Below are positions 61,019-62,409 of a stretch of DNA of 62,409 nt, piece after piece. The DNA is from Bacteroides sp. (GTDB lineage Bacteria > Bacteroidota > Bacteroidia > Bacteroidales > Bacteroidaceae): assembly GCF_030151085.1 (NCBI RefSeq), contig NZ_JASLER010000098.1, positions 1-62,409 on the forward strand, in the 5' to 3' direction. Below the pieces are notes generated by a model that worked only from the letters and a program-made list of their open reading frames with translations, was not told the origin of the DNA and ran no database searches. The first letter of the stretch is position 1. Each line of letters opens with the position of its first letter. A program made the position numbers and the translations under genes.

Positions 61019-62409
61019 AGACCAAGAAACTAAAATATATTTGGTCCGTCTCTGCCGGGCAACGCGGATGGATACTACTAAGTTGTTTTACAGGCATCTT
61101 GGGAGTGGGCTTGTCACTTGCTTTTATCTATGCTTCCAAACAAGTAATAGATATTGCCACCGGAGCAACAACCGGAAGTCTGGTACATGCGGCCATCCTT
61201 ACCGTTATTCTGCTGATAGCCCAATTGCTTTGCGGAACTGCCGATACCTGGATCAGCACCCGCATGCAGATAGAAACCGGAAACACCCTGCGGCATCGCC
61301 TTTTCTCCCGCCTGCTACAAAGTTGCTGGAATGAATTAGAGCGCTTCCATACAGGTGACATCGTAAACCGCATAGAACAAGATACTTCCGCTATTGTAAC
61401 TTTGCTGACATCCTCTATCCCGACATTCATCGTTACGGGAGTACAACTATTAGCCGCATTCGTATTCTTCTGCTATCTTGACCCTTCATTACCTTGGTTG
61501 GTAGTTGCCATACTGCCCATCTTTCTATTGGGAAGCCGATTCTATATGCGGCGCATGCGGAGATATACCCATGACATCCGGAAAAGTGATAGCCACATTC
61601 AATCCGTCATTCAGGAAAGCCTGCAACACCGTACGGTAATTAAAACTTTGGAACAGAGTGAACGACACCTCGACAAACTCGACGACCTACAGGATATGCT
61701 CCGTAGCCAAGTCATGGGACGTACACGTTTCTCACTTTTTGCCCGCACCATGGTTGCTTTTGCCTTCTCCGGAGGTTATCTCACTGCTTTTCTTTGGGGA
61801 GCCGTCCGCCTCAGCACCGGTAGTATTACTTTTGGAACCATGACCGCTTTCCTACAACTCGTCGGAAAAGTACAACGTCCCGTTCTTGACCTTTCGCGTC
61901 TGATACCTTCGGTTGTCAATGCCCTTACTGCCGTAGACCGGTTACTGGAACTTGAAGAATTGCCAGCCGAAACAAGTGGAGAAACGATCTTCTTCAATAC
62001 TACTCCCGATTTAGTATTGAAAGATATCGCCTTCGGTTACTCCACAAGCGACCAACCTGTATTCGATCATTTCTCTTGCAACTTTCCCGCCGGAAGTTGT
62101 ACAGCAGTTATTGGAGAAACAGGAAGAGGCAAGACAACACTTATCAGACTTCTGCTCGCCCTCGCTACTCCACAGGCAGGAAGTGTCACCCTCAGTAGTA
62201 AAAACCCTATCACCGCACCGCCCCACCTTTCAACTCTCAACTCTCAACTTTCAACTATACAAATTTCCCCTCAAACCCGGAGTAACTTTGTTTATGTTCC
62301 CCAAGGCAATACCCTATTTAGCGGCACAATCCGCGACAATCTACTTATGGGCAATCCGCAAGCCACAGATGAAGACATGCACCAAGCCTTACATACCGCT
62401 ACCGCCGAT
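61015..62409 (+). CDS. ABC exporter, permease and ATPase fused (partial)
   Basis: Starts with GTG at 61015, overlapping the previous stop, and runs off the right edge after 465 codons. About six membrane segments (20-290) are followed by an ATPase domain with Walker A GETGRGKTT and the Q-loop region VPQGNTLFSGTIRDNL. Between them, after KNPIT, about 25 residues include HLSTLNSQLSTI, coded by four 7-bp repeats (62228-62255), where other ABC proteins have only a short linker. It probably exports the product of the operon. Confidence 0.88.
   Translation, partial: MKTKKLKYIWSVSAGQRGWILLSCFTGILGVGLSLAFIYASKQVIDIATGATTGSLVHAAILTVILLIAQLLCGTADTWISTRMQIETGNTLRHRLFSRLLQSCWNELERFHTGDIVNRIEQDTSAIVTLLTSSIPTFIVTGVQLLAAFVFFCYLDPSLPWLVVAILPIFLLGSRFYMRRMRRYTHDIRKSDSHIQSVIQESLQHRTVIKTLEQSERHLDKLDDLQDMLRSQVMGRTRFSLFARTMVAFAFSGGYLTAFLWGAVRLSTGSITFGTMTAFLQLVGKVQRPVLDLSRLIPSVVNALTAVDRLLELEELPAETSGETIFFNTTPDLVLKDIAFGYSTSDQPVFDHFSCNFPAGSCTAVIGETGRGKTTLIRLLLALATPQAGSVTLSSKNPITAPPHLSTLNSQLSTIQISPQTRSNFVYVPQGNTLFSGTIRDNLLMGNPQATDEDMHQALHTATAD
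62228..62255. repeat. Heptamer repeats inside the ABC exporter gene
   Basis: Four tandem 7-bp units, TTTCAAC, TCTCAAC, TCTCAAC, TTTCAAC, code for part of an in-frame insertion between Walker A and the Q-loop. Confidence 0.8.

Overview
This window is a piece of a Bacteroides chromosome, or that of a very close relative. The evidence is the gene content and order (thrA with an apgM-like gene; fucR-fucI-fucA-fucK-fucP; purH-mreB-mreC-mreD-mrdA-rodA; ricT-gldH; fimbrillin and TonB-dependent outer-membrane proteins) and the many Bacteroidetes-type promoters with a TAnnTTTG -7 box and few Shine-Dalgarno sites. I cannot name the species. No tRNA, rRNA, CRISPR array, transposase or phage gene is visible.

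Layout, left to right. 1-3041: threonine operon (minus), with a threonine-rich leader peptide before thrA and, after thrA, a phosphoglycerate-mutase-like gene that may be the homoserine kinase. 3259-4296: asparaginase. 4299-13018: L-fucose catabolic operon (minus), ending in a large secreted multi-domain esterase and headed by a GntR regulator; two copies of a shared motif look like its operators. 13436-17654: carbonic anhydrase, radA, a FAD dehydrogenase and a flavodoxin. 17667-23243: a complete 2-oxoacid dehydrogenase set (fused E1, E2, lipoate ligase, E3). 23394-26454: a LuxR-type regulator with a His-rich linker, then a TonB receptor. 26679-30538: zinc-ribbon membrane protein, U32 protein, metA. 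30879-36895: fimbrillin-like lipoprotein, metF, holB, ricT, gldH. 37063-44397: cell-shape operon headed by purH. 44560-48590: M13 peptidase and an ABC-F protein. 48730-53817: tripartite drug-efflux operon with a divergent AraC regulator. 53833-56886: DoxX protein and a second TonB-type receptor. 57571-57996: a small secreted DUF3836 protein behind what looks like a sigma-54 promoter. 58222 to the end: a gene set (HprK-like kinase, S26-like peptidase, PqqD, nucleotidyltransferase, ABC exporter) that resembles a peptide-modification and export cluster and runs off the window.

Two signals are not explained by ordinary genes. First, four unrelated intergenic sites each carry tandem repeats with exactly the same 22-bp period, but each site has its own sequence; units tend to have short inverted arms around a changing centre. 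Second, short arrays of 7-bp repeats, often in inverted pairs, occur in at least four intergenic sites and inside three coding sequences, where they appear to have been absorbed in frame.
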